64,000 nt of DNA from Streptomyces sp. KMM 9044 (GCF_024701375.2 NZ_CP113910.1:2666001-2730000); one strand, 5' to 3'. Positions 1 through 10,477 are shown, counted from the first letter of the stretch. Numbers and translations: made by a program. The notes: generated by a model from the sequence alone, not told the origin.

Positions 1-253
1 CAACATCCTGCACCGCCGCACCATCGCCGAATCGGAGTCCGCCGGGGAGGGAGAAGGAGCGGCCACCCGCGCCCGGCTGATGCAGGAGTACGAGGACGCG
101 CTGCTCAACCCGTACGTGGCGGCCGAACGCGGCTACATCGACGCGGTGATCATGCCGTCGGACACCCGCCGGCACATCGTCCGCGGGCTGCGTCAACTGC
201 GGACGAAGCGAGGCTCCCTGCCTCCGAAGAAGCACGGCAACATCCCTCTCTAG
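1..253 (+). CDS. pccB: acyl-CoA carboxylase beta (carboxyltransferase) subunit, 3' end only
   Basis: The last 84 residues of a carboxyltransferase beta chain are read from base 2 to the TAG at 251-253. The segment RLMQEYEDALLNPYVAAERGY followed by the IDAVIMPSDTR stretch is the usual C-terminus of propionyl/acyl-CoA carboxylase beta subunits, which transfer carboxylate from biotin to acyl-CoA to make methylmalonyl- or malonyl-CoA. The epsilon subunit gene starts 16 bases downstream and the biotin-carrying alpha chain lies at 2238-4010, so the three parts of the complex are clustered. The 5' end is outside the window, so substrate preference cannot be judged. Confidence 0.93.
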   Translation, partial: NILHRRTIAESESAGEGEGAATRARLMQEYEDALLNPYVAAERGYIDAVIMPSDTRRHIVRGLRQLRTKRGSLPPKKHGNIPL

Positions 254-269
254 GCCTGTTGGAGCCACC

Positions 270-479
270 ATGACGATCAAGGTCGTACGGGGCAACCCGA
301 CCCCGGAGGAGCTGGCCGCCGCACTGGCGGTGGTCCGGGTGCGCGCCGCGGCGGCGTCCGCCGTGCCGTCCGGCGCGCCCGTTCCCCGCGACTCCTGGTC
401 CGACCCGTCCCGCCTCGCCGGCCACCGCCTGCCCCAGCCGGGGCCGGCGGCCTGGTCACGCACATACTGGCCGAGCTGA
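270..479 (+). CDS. pccE: acyl-CoA carboxylase epsilon subunit
   Basis: This 69-residue protein begins MTIKVVRGNPTPEELAAALA and ends with the aromatic WSRTYWPS-type tail. Both ends are characteristic of the small epsilon subunit found only in actinobacterial acyl-CoA carboxylases. The subunit stabilises the alpha-beta complex and raises its activity. The gene directly follows the beta-subunit gene (16-base gap) with a GGAGCC ribosome-binding sequence before the ATG, so the two are almost certainly co-transcribed. The length is at the short end of the family, and the middle is low-complexity Ala/Arg/Pro as usual. Confidence 0.9.
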   Translation: MTIKVVRGNPTPEELAAALAVVRVRAAAASAVPSGAPVPRDSWSDPSRLAGHRLPQPGPAAWSRTYWPS

Positions 480-542
480 GCCGCAGCCGGTCCCAGGGGC
501 GCGGGGCTGTCCGGTGTGCGGCTCCCCCGCGCGGGCGCACAG

Positions 543-574
543 CCCCGCGCCCCGCGCCCCGCGCCCCGCGCCCC
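543..574 (+). repeat. four-plus copies of a 7-bp repeat
   Basis: CCCCGCG is repeated four times and followed by a fifth partial CCCC. The tract lies between the epsilon subunit gene and the small membrane peptide gene, just before the palindrome at 579-594. It is probably a slippage-prone low-complexity tract; no function can be read from it. Confidence 0.85.
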
Positions 575-578
575 AACA

Positions 579-594
579 TGAGTACCTGTACTCA
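579..594. promoter_or_regulatory. palindromic operator-like site upstream of the 42-aa membrane peptide gene
   Basis: The site is TGAGTAC-CT-GTACTCA, with perfect 7-bp arms, and lies 36 bases upstream of the ATG at 630. Its symmetry and A/T content stand out from the G+C-rich surroundings, as expected for a dimeric repressor or activator site. The protein that binds it is not known from the sequence. Confidence 0.55.
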
Positions 595-629
595 GGCGCC
601 CTCCCCCGGCTCAGCCGCACGCTGGCGGC

Positions 630-758
630 ATGCTGTGGTCCGACCCCGAGAACGAGCCGCCGAAGGAACTGCGTGACACGCAGGAGATGTTGCGGCGGCT
701 GAGCGTTCTCGTGGCGCTGGCCATGGTCCTCGCGATGATCATGATCGGCGTGCGGTGA
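630..758 (+). CDS. mmpB: 42-residue single-pass membrane peptide (MmpB-like)
   Basis: This short gene encodes 42 residues: a polar N-terminus (LWSDPENEPPKELRD), a short basic/amphipathic segment, and one hydrophobic helix at residues 25-41 rich in Val, Leu, Ala, Ile and Met. It sits between the carboxylase epsilon gene and maf, the position of the small 'morphogenic membrane protein' MmpB gene in Streptomyces as I recall it. The name rests on size, topology and position, not on a search. It is too short for most gene finders. The palindrome at 579-594 is a likely control site. Confidence 0.7.
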   Translation: MLWSDPENEPPKELRDTQEMLRRLSVLVALAMVLAMIMIGVR

Positions 759-839
759 GACGCGCCGCGAGAGGTCCGGCAGGGCTTCCGCGGAGCGTCC
801 GGACACGCCGGTGGGCGGATGCGCCGATACGCTGATCGC

Positions 840-1466
840 ATGACAGATCAGCCTCGCCGCCGGCTCGTGCTCGCCTCCCAGTCCCCCGCCCGGCTCGGGC
901 TGCTCCGCCAGGCCGGACTCACCCCCGAGGTGATCGTCAGCGGAGTCGACGAGGACGCCGTCACCGCACCCACCCCGGCCGAACTGGCCCTCGCCCTCGC
1001 CGAGGCGAAGGCCTCCGTCGTCGCGGCGAAGCCGGAGGTCCTCGGTGCCCTGGTGATCGGCTGCGACTCGGTGCTCGAGCTGGACGGCCAGGCCCTCGGC
1101 AAGCCCGCGGACGCCGAGGAGGCCACCGCCCGCTGGAAGGCGATGCGAGGCCGCGCGGGGGTCCTGCAGACCGGCCACTGCGTCTACGACACCGCCGGGG
1201 GCGGCAGCCGGTACGCCTCCGCCACCGCGTCCACCGTCGTCCGCTTCGGAGAACCCTCGGACGAGGAGATCGCCGCCTACGTCGCCTCCGGCGAACCGCT
1301 CCATGTCGCGGGGGCCTTCACCCTGGACGGCCGCTCGGCCCCGTTCATCGAGGGCATCGACGGCGACCACGGGAACGTCATCGGCATCAGCCTGCCGCTG
1401 GTGCGGCGCCTGCTGGCCCGGCTGGACGTGGGCATCACCGAGCTGTGGGCGCCGCGGGAGAGGTGA
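840..1466 (+). CDS. maf: Maf-family nucleoside triphosphate pyrophosphatase
   Basis: The protein has 208 residues from the ATG at 840 ([19 protein letters not shown]). The N-terminal [16 protein letters not shown] loop and the acidic [16 protein letters not shown] motif are the substrate- and metal-binding signatures of Maf proteins. These hydrolyse dTTP, UTP and modified pyrimidine NTPs to monophosphates, clearing non-canonical nucleotides, and are linked to septum formation control. Length is normal for the family. An in-frame start further upstream exists, but the SQSPAR motif sits close to the N-terminus in the family, which favours 840. The 3' end overlaps the convergent gene at 1435-1898 by about 30 bases. 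Confidence 0.93.
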   Translation: MTDQPRRRLVLASQSPARLGLLRQAGLTPEVIVSGVDEDAVTAPTPAELALALAEAKASVVAAKPEVLGALVIGCDSVLELDGQALGKPADAEEATARWKAMRGRAGVLQTGHCVYDTAGGGSRYASATASTVVRFGEPSDEEIAAYVASGEPLHVAGAFTLDGRSAPFIEGIDGDHGNVIGISLPLVRRLLARLDVGITELWAPRER

Positions 1467-1898
1467 CCGGGGAGCTGCCGCCGCCGTCGGGGTCGTACGT
1501 CACCAGCGGCAGCACGACGAGGGCGAACACCACCGTCACGCAGAGGAACGCGGACGCGCCGACCGGCCCCACGCGAAGGCGCCCAGCAGCGCGTGCACCA
1601 CGGCGGCGCTGATCAGCAGGACCCGGCCCGGCCCGGAGGGGGCGCGGTCGCGCAGGGCGGCCGGCAGCGCGAGGAGGCCGCACCACGCGAAGTGCAGCCC
1701 GAAGACGATGCCGCCGGCCTTCGAGGACACCGACATCGTGTGCGGATCGAGGCCGGCCAGTGACATGTCCTGCCGGTCGACGACGGTCCCGAGGAGCCAG
1801 TTCAGGGCACCGATGCCGAGCGCCTCGGCGAGGAGCACGAGTGCCACGATCCGCGCCACCGGTCTGCCAACCACCGGCCCCCACCCGCTTTCGGCCAC
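1435..1898 (-). pseudogene. four-TM integral membrane protein gene with a probable single-base frameshift
   Basis: Reading from a GTG at 1898, the product has hydrophobic helices VARIVALVLLAEALGIGALN, GGIVFGLHFAWCGLLALPAAL and VLLISAAVVHALLGAFAW. The frame then runs into charged Arg/Ser residues and stops at 1536. Shifting one base at the four-C run 1567-1570 (G run on the coding strand) restores a fourth helix, SAFLCVTVVFALVVLPLV, and a soluble tail ending at 1435. Adding one base would give about 154 residues. Either the gene is frameshifted in this strain or the run was miscounted in sequencing. The family is not recognised; genes like this lie between maf and accA2 in related genomes as I remember them. 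Confidence 0.6.
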
Positions 1899-2237
1899 GA
1901 CTGCGGTTACCCCGAGTACGTCCGGGGCGGCGTGAACGTTACTGACGAGTAAGGCCAGGAACAAGGACCTCACGACCGGCAAAGAACCATTGGGCCATTC
2001 GTAGGGACTCGACAAAAAACAGAGTGGGCCGCAGCACGCTCTCGCAGAGACCTTGGCCACATGGGAGGGCTAGGGTTTCCCGGAGGAGTCTTGCGTACCA
2101 AGGCGCGACATGGGATTTCGCGGGTCGAGCGAGCCTCGAATCACGCTCCGTGTGGGCAAGCTCACCATGGGGGACGGGTCGTAGTGCCGTGTCGGCAGTC
2201 CCTAAACTCGGCTTGTTTCAAGGAGGGAGCCTCAATC

Positions 2238-4010
<1,773 letters not shown>

Positions 4011-4023
4011 CCCGTACGACACG

Positions 4024-4066
4024 ACAGGGCGCCCGGCGGACCTGCCTGGTCCGCCGGGCGCCCTGT
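4024..4066. terminator. bidirectional hairpin terminator between convergent accA2 and deoR-type gene
   Basis: A perfect 18-bp stem (ACAGGGCGCCCGGCGGAC and its complement) closes a 7-base loop exactly between two converging genes. It lacks a long T tract, as is common for Streptomyces terminators. Confidence 0.85.
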
Positions 4067-4085
4067 TGTCACGGGCTGCCCCCGC

Positions 4086-5048
4086 TCACCGCCTGCGCAG
4101 GTCCGCGACCCGTGCCCGCTCCGCGCCCTGGGCCTGCTCGGCCGCCCCCCGGCCCACCGCCGACCGCAGCCCCGGCCCCTGTCGGCGCGGCCCCGGCAGC
4201 GGCATGTCCCGGCGCTGCTGCTGCCGTGCCGGGGCCCCGTCACCCCCCGGGCCCGCGGCACCTCCCGGCGCTCCGGCCACGGCGATCTGGACGCCCTGGT
4301 CGGCGAGGGCCTGCAACTCGGTGCCCGCGCGGTCGTCGTGCGCGGGCGGCTCGTCCGTCACCAGGCGGGTGATGAGGTCCGTGGGCACGGTCTGGAACAT
4401 GGTGTCCATGCCGAGCTTGCCGTGGTCGGCGAGAACCACCACCTCCGCGGCGGCCTGTACCAGCGCCCGGTCGACGGAGGCCGACAGCATGTTGGACGTG
4501 GACAGCCCGCGTTCGGCGGTCAGCCCGCTCCCGGAGAGGAAGGCCCTGGACACCCGCAGCCCCTGGAGGGACTGTTCGGCACCGCTGCCGACGAGGGCGT
4601 AGTTGGAGCCGCGCAGCGTACCGCCGGTCATCACCACCTCGACCCGGTTGGCGTGCGCCAACGCCTGGGCCACGAGCAGGGAGTTGGTGACGACGGTCAG
4701 CCCGGACACCCGGGCCAGCCGGCGCGCCAGCTCCTGCATGGTGGTGCCCGCACCGACCACGACGGCCTCGCCCTCCTCCACGAAACTCGCGGCGAGGTCG
4801 GCGATGGCGGTCTTCTCGGCGGTCGCGAGATGGGACTTCTGCGGGAAGCCGGACTCTCGCGTGAAACCACCCGGCAGTACCGCACCGCCATGCCGGCGGT
4901 CGAGGAGTCCTTCTGCCTCCAGCGCGCGCACGTCCCGCCGTACGGTCACTTCGGAGGTATGGACGACGCGGGCGAGCTCACGGAGCGACACGGCCCCGTT
5001 CGCTCGCACCATTTCGAGGATCAATTGACGACGTTCTGCAGCGAACAC
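4086..5048 (-). CDS. DeoR-family transcriptional regulator
   Basis: A 320-residue protein starts MFAAERRQLILEMVRANGAV. Residues 1-57 are a DeoR helix-turn-helix with the family signature SEVTVRRDVRALEAEGLL and then RRHGGA. Residues about 75-235 are the sugar-phosphate-binding DeoRC domain (VVVGAGTTMQELARRL, TVVTNSLLVA, VVMTGGTLR, LADHGKLG). The tail after about 255 is low-complexity Gln/Gly/Pro/Arg of no known role. Such regulators respond to phosphorylated sugars. With purine nucleoside phosphorylase and deoC nearby it is tempting to link it to nucleosides, but that is inference. An inverted repeat just upstream (5081-5099) is a candidate autoregulatory operator. Confidence 0.88.
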   Translation of the reverse strand: MFAAERRQLILEMVRANGAVSLRELARVVHTSEVTVRRDVRALEAEGLLDRRHGGAVLPGGFTRESGFPQKSHLATAEKTAIADLAASFVEEGEAVVVGAGTTMQELARRLARVSGLTVVTNSLLVAQALAHANRVEVVMTGGTLRGSNYALVGSGAEQSLQGLRVSRAFLSGSGLTAERGLSTSNMLSASVDRALVQAAAEVVVLADHGKLGMDTMFQTVPTDLITRLVTDEPPAHDDRAGTELQALADQGVQIAVAGAPGGAAGPGGDGAPARQQQRRDMPLPGPRRQGPGLRSAVGRGAAEQAQGAERARVADLRRR

Positions 5049-5080
5049 GAAACTGACAGTAACTCCAGCGACCGTCTGCT

Positions 5081-5099
5081 TTCAGCACTTTGCGCTGAA
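5081..5099. promoter_or_regulatory. inverted repeat upstream of the DeoR-type gene, candidate operator
   Basis: TTCAGC-N7-GCTGAA lies 33-51 bases before the ATG of the regulator. Flanking CTGCT/AGCAG extends the symmetry imperfectly. DeoR-family proteins usually control themselves through sites of this kind; binding is inferred. Confidence 0.5.
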
Positions 5100-5257
5100 T
5101 AGCAGAAGTTGTTCGCACGCCCGACCGTCAAGTGGTATAAGCGCCAAGTGGTGGCCTGGTTGCATCGCCCCCATCGCACGCGCACCCCCGACTTCCGTGA
5201 AGAAAAAGAAGGTGACGGAGGCTGGTGGGGCGTCGTCCGGCAGCCGGGTCCGGTCCG

Positions 5258-6706
5258 TCAGGCTTCCCCGGGCACCTTCCGTGTGTGCAGCTGCCGTGCC
5301 ACCTCGGCGATCGATCCCGACAGGGAGGGGTACACGGTGAAGGCGTTCGCGATCTGCTCGACCGTCAGGTTGTTGTCGACCGCGAGCGAGATGGGGTGGA
5401 TCAGTTCCGAGGCGCGCGGCGCGACCACCACGCCGCCCACGACGATCTCGGTGCCCGGCCGGCAGAAGATCTTGACGAATCCGTCGCGGATGCCCTGCAT
5501 CTTCGCGCGGGGGTTGCGCAGCAGCGGCAGCTTCACGACCCGCGCGTCGATCTTGCCCGCGTCGACGTCGGCCTGGGTGTAGCCGACGGTGGCGATCTCG
5601 GGGTCGGTGAACACGTTCGACGAGACGGTCTTCAGGTTCAGCGGAGCGACCGCGTCGCCCAGGAAGTGGTACATGGCGATGCGCCCCTGCATCGCCGCCA
5701 CCGACGCCAGCGCGAAGACCCCGGTGACGTCACCGGCCGCGTACACGCCGGGGGCGCTGGTGCGGGAGACCCGGTCGGTCCAGATGTGCCCCGACTCGCG
5801 CAGCCTGACCCCGGCCTCCTCGAGCCCCATGCCCGCGGAGTTCGGGACGGCGCCGACGGCCATCAGGCAGTGCGACCCGGTGATGACCCGCCCGTCCGCG
5901 AGGGTCACCTCCACCCGGTCCCCGGCCCGCTTGGCGGACTGCGCGCGCGAGCGCGCCATGACGTTCATGCCGCGTCGGCGGAAGACGTCCTCCAGCACCA
6001 CGGCGGCGTCCGGGTCCTCGCCCGGCAGCACCCGGTCGCGCGACGACACGAGCGTCACCTTCGAGCCCAGCGCCTGGTACGCGCCGGCGAACTCGGCGCC
6101 GGTCACACCGGATCCGACCACGATGAGCTCCTCGGGGAGCTCGTTCAGGTCGTACACCTGGGTCCAGTTCAGGATGCGCTCGCCGTCCGGCAACGCGTCG
6201 GCCAGCTCGCGCGGCTTGCCGCCGGTGGCGATGAGGACCGCGTCGGCGGTCAGCGTCTCCTCGGTCCCGTCGGCGGCCCGGACGACGACCTTGCGCGAGC
6301 CGTCCAGGGCCTGCATGCCCTCGAGCCGCCCACGGCCGCGCAGCACCCGCGCACCGGCCCGCGTCACGGACGCCGTGATGTCGTGCGACTGGGCCAGGGC
6401 CAGCCGCTTCACCCGGCGGTTCACCTTCCCCAGGTCCACGCCCACGACCCGGGCGGCCTGCTTCTCGGGCGGGGTGTCGTCGGCGACGATGATGCCCAGC
6501 TCCTCGTAGGAGGAGTCGAAGGTGGTCATCACCTCGGCCGTGGCGATCAGGGTCTTCGACGGCACGCAGTCGGTGAGGACCGACGCCCCGCCCAGGCCGT
6601 CGCTGTCGACGACGGTCACCTCCGCGCCGAGCTGCGCGGCGACCAGCGCCGCTTCGTATCCGCCGGGTCCGCCACCGATGATCACGATCCGAGTCACGTA
6701 CTCCAT
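5258..6706 (-). CDS. lpdA: FAD-dependent pyridine nucleotide-disulfide oxidoreductase-type NAD(P)H quinone dehydrogenase (LpdA)
   Basis: The protein has 482 residues from the ATG at 6706 (MEYVTRIVIIGGGPGGYEAA); the frame stays open further upstream but without plausible sequence. Features in order are the FAD Rossmann motif GGGPGG, a central NAD(P) motif GSGVTGAEFAGAY, the second FAD motif YAAGDVTG, and the C-terminal dimerisation domain. The region that normally holds the CxxxxC redox disulfide reads GGASVLTDCVPSK, with only one cysteine. It should therefore not act as a dihydrolipoamide dehydrogenase. This matches the mycobacterial LpdA class, which reduces quinones with NAD(P)H. The gene is divergent from a gamma-glutamylcyclotransferase-like gene. 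Confidence 0.88.
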   Translation of the reverse strand: MEYVTRIVIIGGGPGGYEAALVAAQLGAEVTVVDSDGLGGASVLTDCVPSKTLIATAEVMTTFDSSYEELGIIVADDTPPEKQAARVVGVDLGKVNRRVKRLALAQSHDITASVTRAGARVLRGRGRLEGMQALDGSRKVVVRAADGTEETLTADAVLIATGGKPRELADALPDGERILNWTQVYDLNELPEELIVVGSGVTGAEFAGAYQALGSKVTLVSSRDRVLPGEDPDAAVVLEDVFRRRGMNVMARSRAQSAKRAGDRVEVTLADGRVITGSHCLMAVGAVPNSAGMGLEEAGVRLRESGHIWTDRVSRTSAPGVYAAGDVTGVFALASVAAMQGRIAMYHFLGDAVAPLNLKTVSSNVFTDPEIATVGYTQADVDAGKIDARVVKLPLLRNPRAKMQGIRDGFVKIFCRPGTEIVVGGVVVAPRASELIHPISLAVDNNLTVEQIANAFTVYPSLSGSIAEVARQLHTRKVPGEA

Positions 6707-6816
6707 TGTCCCGCACACCGCACCGGGCGACCGCCCCGGGGGTCCGGCCGTGGCCCCCCTGTTACCGGACCTGTTGCCGAAGTGGCCCGTGGTGCGGCTG
6801 CCGTACGCTCTCCACC

Positions 6817-7305
6817 ATGTCGCTCTACGCCGCCTACGCCGGCAACCTCGACGCGCGGCTGATGTCCCGCCGCGCCCCGCACTCGCCACTGCGCGCCACC
6901 GGCTGGCTGAACGGGTGGCGCCTGACCTTCGGGGGCGAGAACCGGGGTCTGCCCCGGTCGGGCGGCCCCGGCGGCGGCCTCCCGACCGAGGACGGGAGCG
7001 GGAACGGGGCCCTGGCGACCATCGTCGAGGACCACTTCGCACAGGTCTTCGTCGCGCTGTACGACATCACCCCCGTGGACGAGGAGTCCCTCGACCGCTG
7101 GGAGGGCACGGGCCTGGACATATACCGGCGCACCCGCGTCCGCGTGCACACCCTGGACGGCGAGGAATCCGCCTGGACCTACGTCCTGAACACCTACGAG
7201 GGCGGCCTGCCCTCGGCCCGCTACCTGGGCGAGGTCGCCGACGCGGCGGAGTCCGCCGGCGCGCCCCACGACTACGTGATGGAACTGCGCAAGCGCCCCT
7301 GCTGA
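6817..7305 (+). CDS. gamma-glutamylcyclotransferase-like protein
   Basis: A 162-residue protein starts MSLYAAYAGNLDARLMSRRAP. The N-terminal Y-x-x-Y-A-G-N-L motif is the substrate-binding loop of the GGCT/AIG2 fold. It is followed by the usual beta-barrel segments ('WRLTFGGENRG', 'VFVALYDITP'). The family releases 5-oxoproline from gamma-glutamyl amines or peptides; the true substrate here is unknown. The 110-bp gap to the divergent lpdA must hold both promoters. The start was chosen because the fold begins within a few residues of it. Confidence 0.85.
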   Translation: MSLYAAYAGNLDARLMSRRAPHSPLRATGWLNGWRLTFGGENRGLPRSGGPGGGLPTEDGSGNGALATIVEDHFAQVFVALYDITPVDEESLDRWEGTGLDIYRRTRVRVHTLDGEESAWTYVLNTYEGGLPSARYLGEVADAAESAGAPHDYVMELRKRPC

Positions 7306-7439
7306 CCCCGGCCGCACACCCCCGCGCCTCCCCTCGCGCCCCTCGTGCGAACCCGCTCGTACGAAGCTGCGCGCCAAAGTCGGTCACGATCTCGCCGGAA
7401 ACGACAAGACAACGATCGCGAGCCCGTGAGCTTCGACAT

Positions 7440-7451
7440 CTACGCGCGTAG
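7440..7451. promoter_or_regulatory. CTACGCGCGTAG operator, copy 1 (purine nucleoside phosphorylase)
   Basis: This perfect 12-bp palindrome lies 25 bases upstream of the GTG of the phosphorylase, with a possible -10 TACTCT (about 7464-7469) between them. Identical sites precede deoC (11463-11474) and adenosine deaminase (53224-53235). A central CG is typical of LacI-family operators, but the regulator cannot be identified from the sequence. Confidence 0.75.
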
Positions 7452-7476
7452 GCGAACACCGGCTACTCTCATCCGC

Positions 7477-8301
7477 GTGAACGCTTCTCTTCTTCCGGAC
7501 GACATCCAGGGCGACCCCCACGCCGCAGCCGACGCGGCAGCCGCGCGCCTGCGCGAGCTCACGGGCGCCGAGACCCACGACGTCGCCCTCGTGATGGGCT
7601 CCGGCTGGGCACCGGCCGTGGACGCCCTCGGCACCCCCGGGGCCGAGTTCCCGGTCACCGAGCTGCCCGGTTTCCCGCCGCCCGCGGTGGAGGGCCACGG
7701 AGGCACGGTCCGGTCCTACCGCCTCGGCACCAAGCGCGCCCTGGTCTTCCTGGGCCGCACCCACTACTACGAGGGCCGCGGCGTGGCCTCCGTCGCGCAC
7801 GGCGTCCGCACCGCGGTCGCCGCCGGCGCCAAGACGGTCGTCCTGACCAACGGCTGCGGCGGTCTGCGCAAGGGCATGCGCCCCGGCCAGCCGGTCCTGA
7901 TCAGCGATCACATCAACCTCACGGCCACGTCCCCCATCGTCGGCGCCAACTTCGTCGACCTCACCGACCTGTACTCGCCGCGGCTGCGGGCGCTGTGCAA
8001 GGAGATCGACGCCAGCCTGGAGGAGGGCGTCTACGCCCAGTTCCCCGGCCCGCACTACGAGACCCCGGCGGAGATCCGCATGGCACGGACGATCGGGGCG
8101 GACCTGGTGGGCATGTCGACGGTGCTCGAGGCCATCGCGGCACGGGAGGCGGGCGCGGAGGTGCTCGGCATCTCCCTGGTCACCAACCTCGCCGCCGGCA
8201 TGACCGGTGAGCCCCTCAACCACGAGGAGGTCCTCCAGGCGGGCCGCGACTCGGCCGCCCGGATGGGCACCCTCCTGGCCCAGGTCCTGGGTCGCCTGTA
8301 A
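7477..8301 (+). CDS. purine nucleoside phosphorylase
   Basis: The protein has 274 residues from the GTG at 7477. Key motifs are [16 protein letters not shown] (phosphate-binding), [39 protein letters not shown] and [17 protein letters not shown], which identify the trimeric PNP class cleaving inosine and guanosine to base and ribose-1-phosphate. The next gene encodes a phosphohexomutase-family enzyme that could isomerise the sugar phosphate. The GTG follows a likely -10 (TACTCT) by only about seven bases, so the transcript is probably leaderless. The palindrome at 7440-7451 suggests nucleoside-responsive control shared with deoC and add. Confidence 0.93.
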   Translation: MNASLLPDDIQGDPHAAADAAAARLRELTGAETHDVALVMGSGWAPAVDALGTPGAEFPVTELPGFPPPAVEGHGGTVRSYRLGTKRALVFLGRTHYYEGRGVASVAHGVRTAVAAGAKTVVLTNGCGGLRKGMRPGQPVLISDHINLTATSPIVGANFVDLTDLYSPRLRALCKEIDASLEEGVYAQFPGPHYETPAEIRMARTIGADLVGMSTVLEAIAAREAGAEVLGISLVTNLAAGMTGEPLNHEEVLQAGRDSAARMGTLLAQVLGRL

Positions 8302-8411
8302 GGGGAAAACCCCCTCCAGGGACCCTCCACGGGACCTGTGGACCCCGTCCCGGGCCGCCTTCGCGGGGCGGGGCGACGACGCAACGAATCCTCCGAGAGG
8401 CTGACCGACAC

Positions 8412-10061
8412 GTGCACGACGACCTGACCGCTCGCGCCCGCACCTGGCTCGCCGAGGACCCCGATCCCGAGACCCGCGCGGAACTCGCGGCGCTCCTCGA
8501 CGCCGGCGACGTCACCGAACTCACCGCCCGTTTCAGCGGCACCCTCCAGTTCGGCACCGCGGGCCTCCGCGGCGAGCTGGGGGCCGGCCCCCAGCGGATG
8601 AACCGGGCCGTCGTCATCCGCGCCGCCGCCGGCCTCGCCGCGTACCTGAAGCGGCACGGGCACGCCGGCGGCCTCGTCGTGATCGGCTACGACGCCCGTC
8701 ACAAGTCGGCGGACTTCGCCCGCGACACCGCCGCCGTCATGACGGGCGCCGGCCTGCGGGCCGCCGTCCTGCCCCGGCCCCTGCCCACGCCGGTGCTCGC
8801 CTTCGCCGTACGGCACCTCGGCGCGGTCGCCGGGGTCGAGGTCACCGCCAGCCACAACCCGCCCCGCGACAACGGCTACAAGGTGTACCTCGGCGACGGC
8901 TCCCAGATCGTCCCCCCGGCGGACGCGGAGATCGCCGACCGGATCGCGGCCGTCGGCTCCCTGGACGACGTGCCCCGTCCCGACTCCGGCTGGGAGATCC
9001 TGGACGACTCCGTCCTGGACGCCTACCTCGCCCGCACGGACGCGGTCCTGGCCGAGGGTTCCCCCCGGACCGCCCGCACGGTCTACACGGCGATGCACGG
9101 CGTCGGCAAGGACGTCCTGCTCGCCGCCTTCGCGCGGGCCGGTTTCCCCGAGCCGGTCCTGGTCGCCGAGCAGGCCGAGCCCGACCCGGACTTCCCCACC
9201 GTCGCGTTCCCCAACCCGGAGGAGCCCGGCGCGATGGACCTGGCCTTCGCGACGGCCCGCGCGGCCGGGCCCGACCTGGTCATCGCCAACGACCCGGACG
9301 CCGACCGCTGCGCCGCGGCCGTCAAGGACACCGCCGCCGGGGGCGTCGACGGGGAGTGGCGCATGCTGCGCGGCGACGAGGTGGGGGCGCTGCTCGCCGC
9401 CCATCTGGTCCGCCGTGGGGTGAGGGGCACGTTCGCCGAGTCGATCGTCTCGTCGGCCCTGCTCGCCCGTATCGCGGAGCAGGCGGGCCTGCCGCACGAG
9501 GAGACGCTGACCGGCTTCAAGTGGATCGCCAGGGTCGAGGGGCTGCGCTACGGCTACGAGGAGGCGCTGGGCTACTGCGTCGATCCGGACGGCGTACGCG
9601 ACAAGGACGGCATCACGGCCGCCCTCCTCCTCGCCGAGCTGGCCTCCGAGCTGAAGGAGGAGGGCCGCACCCTCCCGGGCCTCCTCGACGACCTCGCCGT
9701 GGCCCACGGCCTGCACGCCACCGACCAGCTCTCCGCCCGCGTCGAGGACCTGTCCCTCATCGCGGACGCGATGCGCCGGCTGCGCGAGAACCCCCCGGCC
9801 GAACTGGCCGGCCTGCCGGTCACCGAGGCCGAGGACCTGACCCGGGGCACGGACACCCTGCCGCCCACCGACGGCCTGCGCTACACCCTCCGGGGCGCCC
9901 GCGTCATCGTCCGCCCGAGCGGTACGGAACCCAAGTTGAAGTGCTACCTGGAGGTCGTCGTCCCGGTCGCCGCGCGGGACGGCCTTCCCGCGGCCCGCAC
10001 CGAGGCGACGGCCCTGCTGACCGCGATCAAGCGGGACCTGAAGGCGGCGGCCGGCATCTGA
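8412..10061 (+). CDS. phospho-sugar mutase (alpha-D-phosphohexomutase superfamily)
   Basis: A 549-residue protein from the GTG at 8412. The catalytic phosphoserine loop TASHNPPRDNGYK, the metal-binding NDPDADRCAAAV loop, the sugar-binding GDEVG loop and the C-terminal phosphate-binding RPSGTEPKLKCYLE motif are all present, so the enzyme should be active. The family includes phosphomannomutase, phosphoglucomutase and phosphopentomutase. Its position 110 bases after purine nucleoside phosphorylase, in a nucleoside-rich neighbourhood, makes a phosphopentomutase role plausible, but the sequence alone does not settle the substrate. It is followed by a strong terminator at 10112-10144. Confidence 0.92.
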   Translation: MHDDLTARARTWLAEDPDPETRAELAALLDAGDVTELTARFSGTLQFGTAGLRGELGAGPQRMNRAVVIRAAAGLAAYLKRHGHAGGLVVIGYDARHKSADFARDTAAVMTGAGLRAAVLPRPLPTPVLAFAVRHLGAVAGVEVTASHNPPRDNGYKVYLGDGSQIVPPADAEIADRIAAVGSLDDVPRPDSGWEILDDSVLDAYLARTDAVLAEGSPRTARTVYTAMHGVGKDVLLAAFARAGFPEPVLVAEQAEPDPDFPTVAFPNPEEPGAMDLAFATARAAGPDLVIANDPDADRCAAAVKDTAAGGVDGEWRMLRGDEVGALLAAHLVRRGVRGTFAESIVSSALLARIAEQAGLPHEETLTGFKWIARVEGLRYGYEEALGYCVDPDGVRDKDGITAALLLAELASELKEEGRTLPGLLDDLAVAHGLHATDQLSARVEDLSLIADAMRRLRENPPAELAGLPVTEAEDLTRGTDTLPPTDGLRYTLRGARVIVRPSGTEPKLKCYLEVVVPVAARDGLPAARTEATALLTAIKRDLKAAAGI

Positions 10062-10111
10062 GCGGCAGCCTCCGGCAGGCCTCGGGGACACACGCGGGAA
10101 CGGGAAAACGT

Positions 10112-10144
10112 CAGGAGGGGCCGCCGACACGGCGGCCCCTCCTG
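10112..10144. terminator. hairpin terminator after the phospho-sugar mutase gene
   Basis: A perfect 14-bp stem, CAGGAGGGGCCGCC, pairs across a GACAC loop with its complement, 51 bases after the stop codon. It can serve transcription from both sides. Confidence 0.88.
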
Positions 10145-10477
10145 CGTGCCGCCCCGGGGCCTGCCCGGCCCGGCGGGGCGCGGGGCGGGGCCGGGCGGGG
10201 CGCCGGCACCCGCCCGGCCGGAGCGCGGGGGCCGGTGCGGCCGGCCACGGGGCGAGGCGGGGACGGCATCGCGGCCCGGGTGACTCCGCCTCGAAGGGCT
10301 CACCGGAGGGCGGGCCGCCCCGGCGACGCCCGCACGCACTTCCCCGGGCTCTGCGAGCGGGAGGGGTCCGGCCGCGTCGCCGGGGCGCCTTGCGCTCGCA
10401 CGCACCGGACGGCCGCGGACCCGCTCTTCGTACGAACGACGGAAACCGTCAGCCGGGCCCGAGCCGCTCGCGGTCCC
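10145..10477. other. intergenic, 333 bases, no gene seen
   Basis: The stretch is very G+C-rich with short runs of G and C and no plausible coding frame or tRNA. It lies between the terminator at 10112-10144 and the convergent end of the PH-domain gene. Confidence 0.7.

Noticed and set aside
5225..6862. 545-residue plus-strand frame opposite lpdA
   Set aside because: It is a shadow frame of the flavoprotein gene, with His/Arg/Gly-rich composition.
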